Positions 13,454 to 13,603 of a DNA stretch of 13,603 nt are shown here, one piece after another; within the stretch, counting starts at the first letter, position 1; each line of letters opens with the position of its first letter. Below the pieces are notes generated by a model. That model was given only the letters and a program-made list of their open reading frames with translations. It ran no database searches and had not been told where the DNA came from. This stretch comes from Acidisphaera sp035272265 (lineage in GTDB: Bacteria; Pseudomonadota; Alphaproteobacteria; Acetobacterales; Acetobacteraceae). The stretch spans positions 1-13,603 of the forward strand of contig DATEQV010000398.1 in the NCBI GenBank assembly GCA_035272265.1, read 5' to 3'. The position numbers were made by a program, and so were the translations under genes.

Positions 13454-13603
13454 CCGTCGTTCTCCTCGATCTCGGTGTCGGGCTCGTCGCTCGCCGCGTC
13501 GGTGCGGGGCAGGCCGTACTGGTCGGCGTCACGGTCGTGCACCGCCTCGATCCGCGCGCCCGGGAAGGCGTCCATGATCGCGCGCACCAGCGGGTGCTCG
13601 CTC
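13450..13603 (-). CDS. dnaX: DNA polymerase III subunit tau/gamma, C-terminal end (partial)
   Basis: Only the last 50 residues are in the window; the gene continues beyond the right edge. The visible part begins SEHPLVRAIMDAFPGARIEAV and ends DTEIEENDG, matching the conserved C-terminal motif of alphaproteobacterial DnaX (HPLVxAILxxFPGAxI) followed by an acidic tail. DnaX is the clamp-loader subunit that organises the replicative polymerase. Its stop TGA (13450-13452) overlaps the ybaB start codon. The call rests on this short motif plus the ybaB neighbour. Confidence 0.88.
   Translation of the reverse strand, partial: SEHPLVRAIMDAFPGARIEAVHDRDADQYGLPRTDAASDEPDTEIEENDG

Noticed and set aside
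12660..13577. 305-codon plus-strand frame
   Set aside because: It is antisense to ybaB, dnaX and the coiled-coil methyltransferase. Its Ser/Arg repeats mirror the ERDALR coding repeat.

Overview
The window reads as chromosomal DNA of a high-GC alphaproteobacterium, probably a Rhodospirillales/Acetobacteraceae-like organism. This is inferred from the strong G/C third-position bias, the style of the DnaX C-terminus, and the tight dnaX-ybaB coupling. No taxonomic search was possible.

Layout. Positions 1-132 are an A/T-richer segment bounded by a perfect 13-bp inverted repeat, probably a short or deleted transposable element or an IS end. On the minus strand, 119-2978 holds recR, a Tat-exported-type flavin amine oxidase and a small four-cysteine protein, in what looks like one operon. 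Divergent from recR are two tandem universal stress protein genes (3108-4757, plus). Positions 4758-5160 are a hairpin-rich repeat zone. Next is a minus-strand hypothetical gene (5809 leftwards) whose reading frame is broken by two mutually compensating frameshifts. At 5974-6042 lies a convincing fluoride (crcB-motif) riboswitch on the plus strand, leading a CPA-type monovalent cation/proton antiporter (6140-7330).

Positions 7533-12877 are a visibly lower-GC surface-glycan segment. A translationally coupled plus-strand operon (SAM methyltransferase, four-helix SMR/ArnE-like membrane protein, GtrB/ArnC-like GT2 polyprenyl-phosphate glycosyltransferase) faces a minus-strand GtrII-type glucosyltransferase and a coiled-coil SAM methyltransferase. 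Together the GT2, the small membrane protein and GtrII match the three-part logic of O-antigen glucosylation: load the lipid carrier, flip it, transfer the sugar outside. The methyltransferases could modify the same glycan.

The right end is ybaB/ebfC and the end of dnaX (minus). In many bacteria dnaX-ybaB-recR is contiguous. Here about 10.1 kb of stress, ion-transport and glycan genes separates ybaB from recR, which suggests an insertion hotspot or a rearrangement inside a housekeeping operon.
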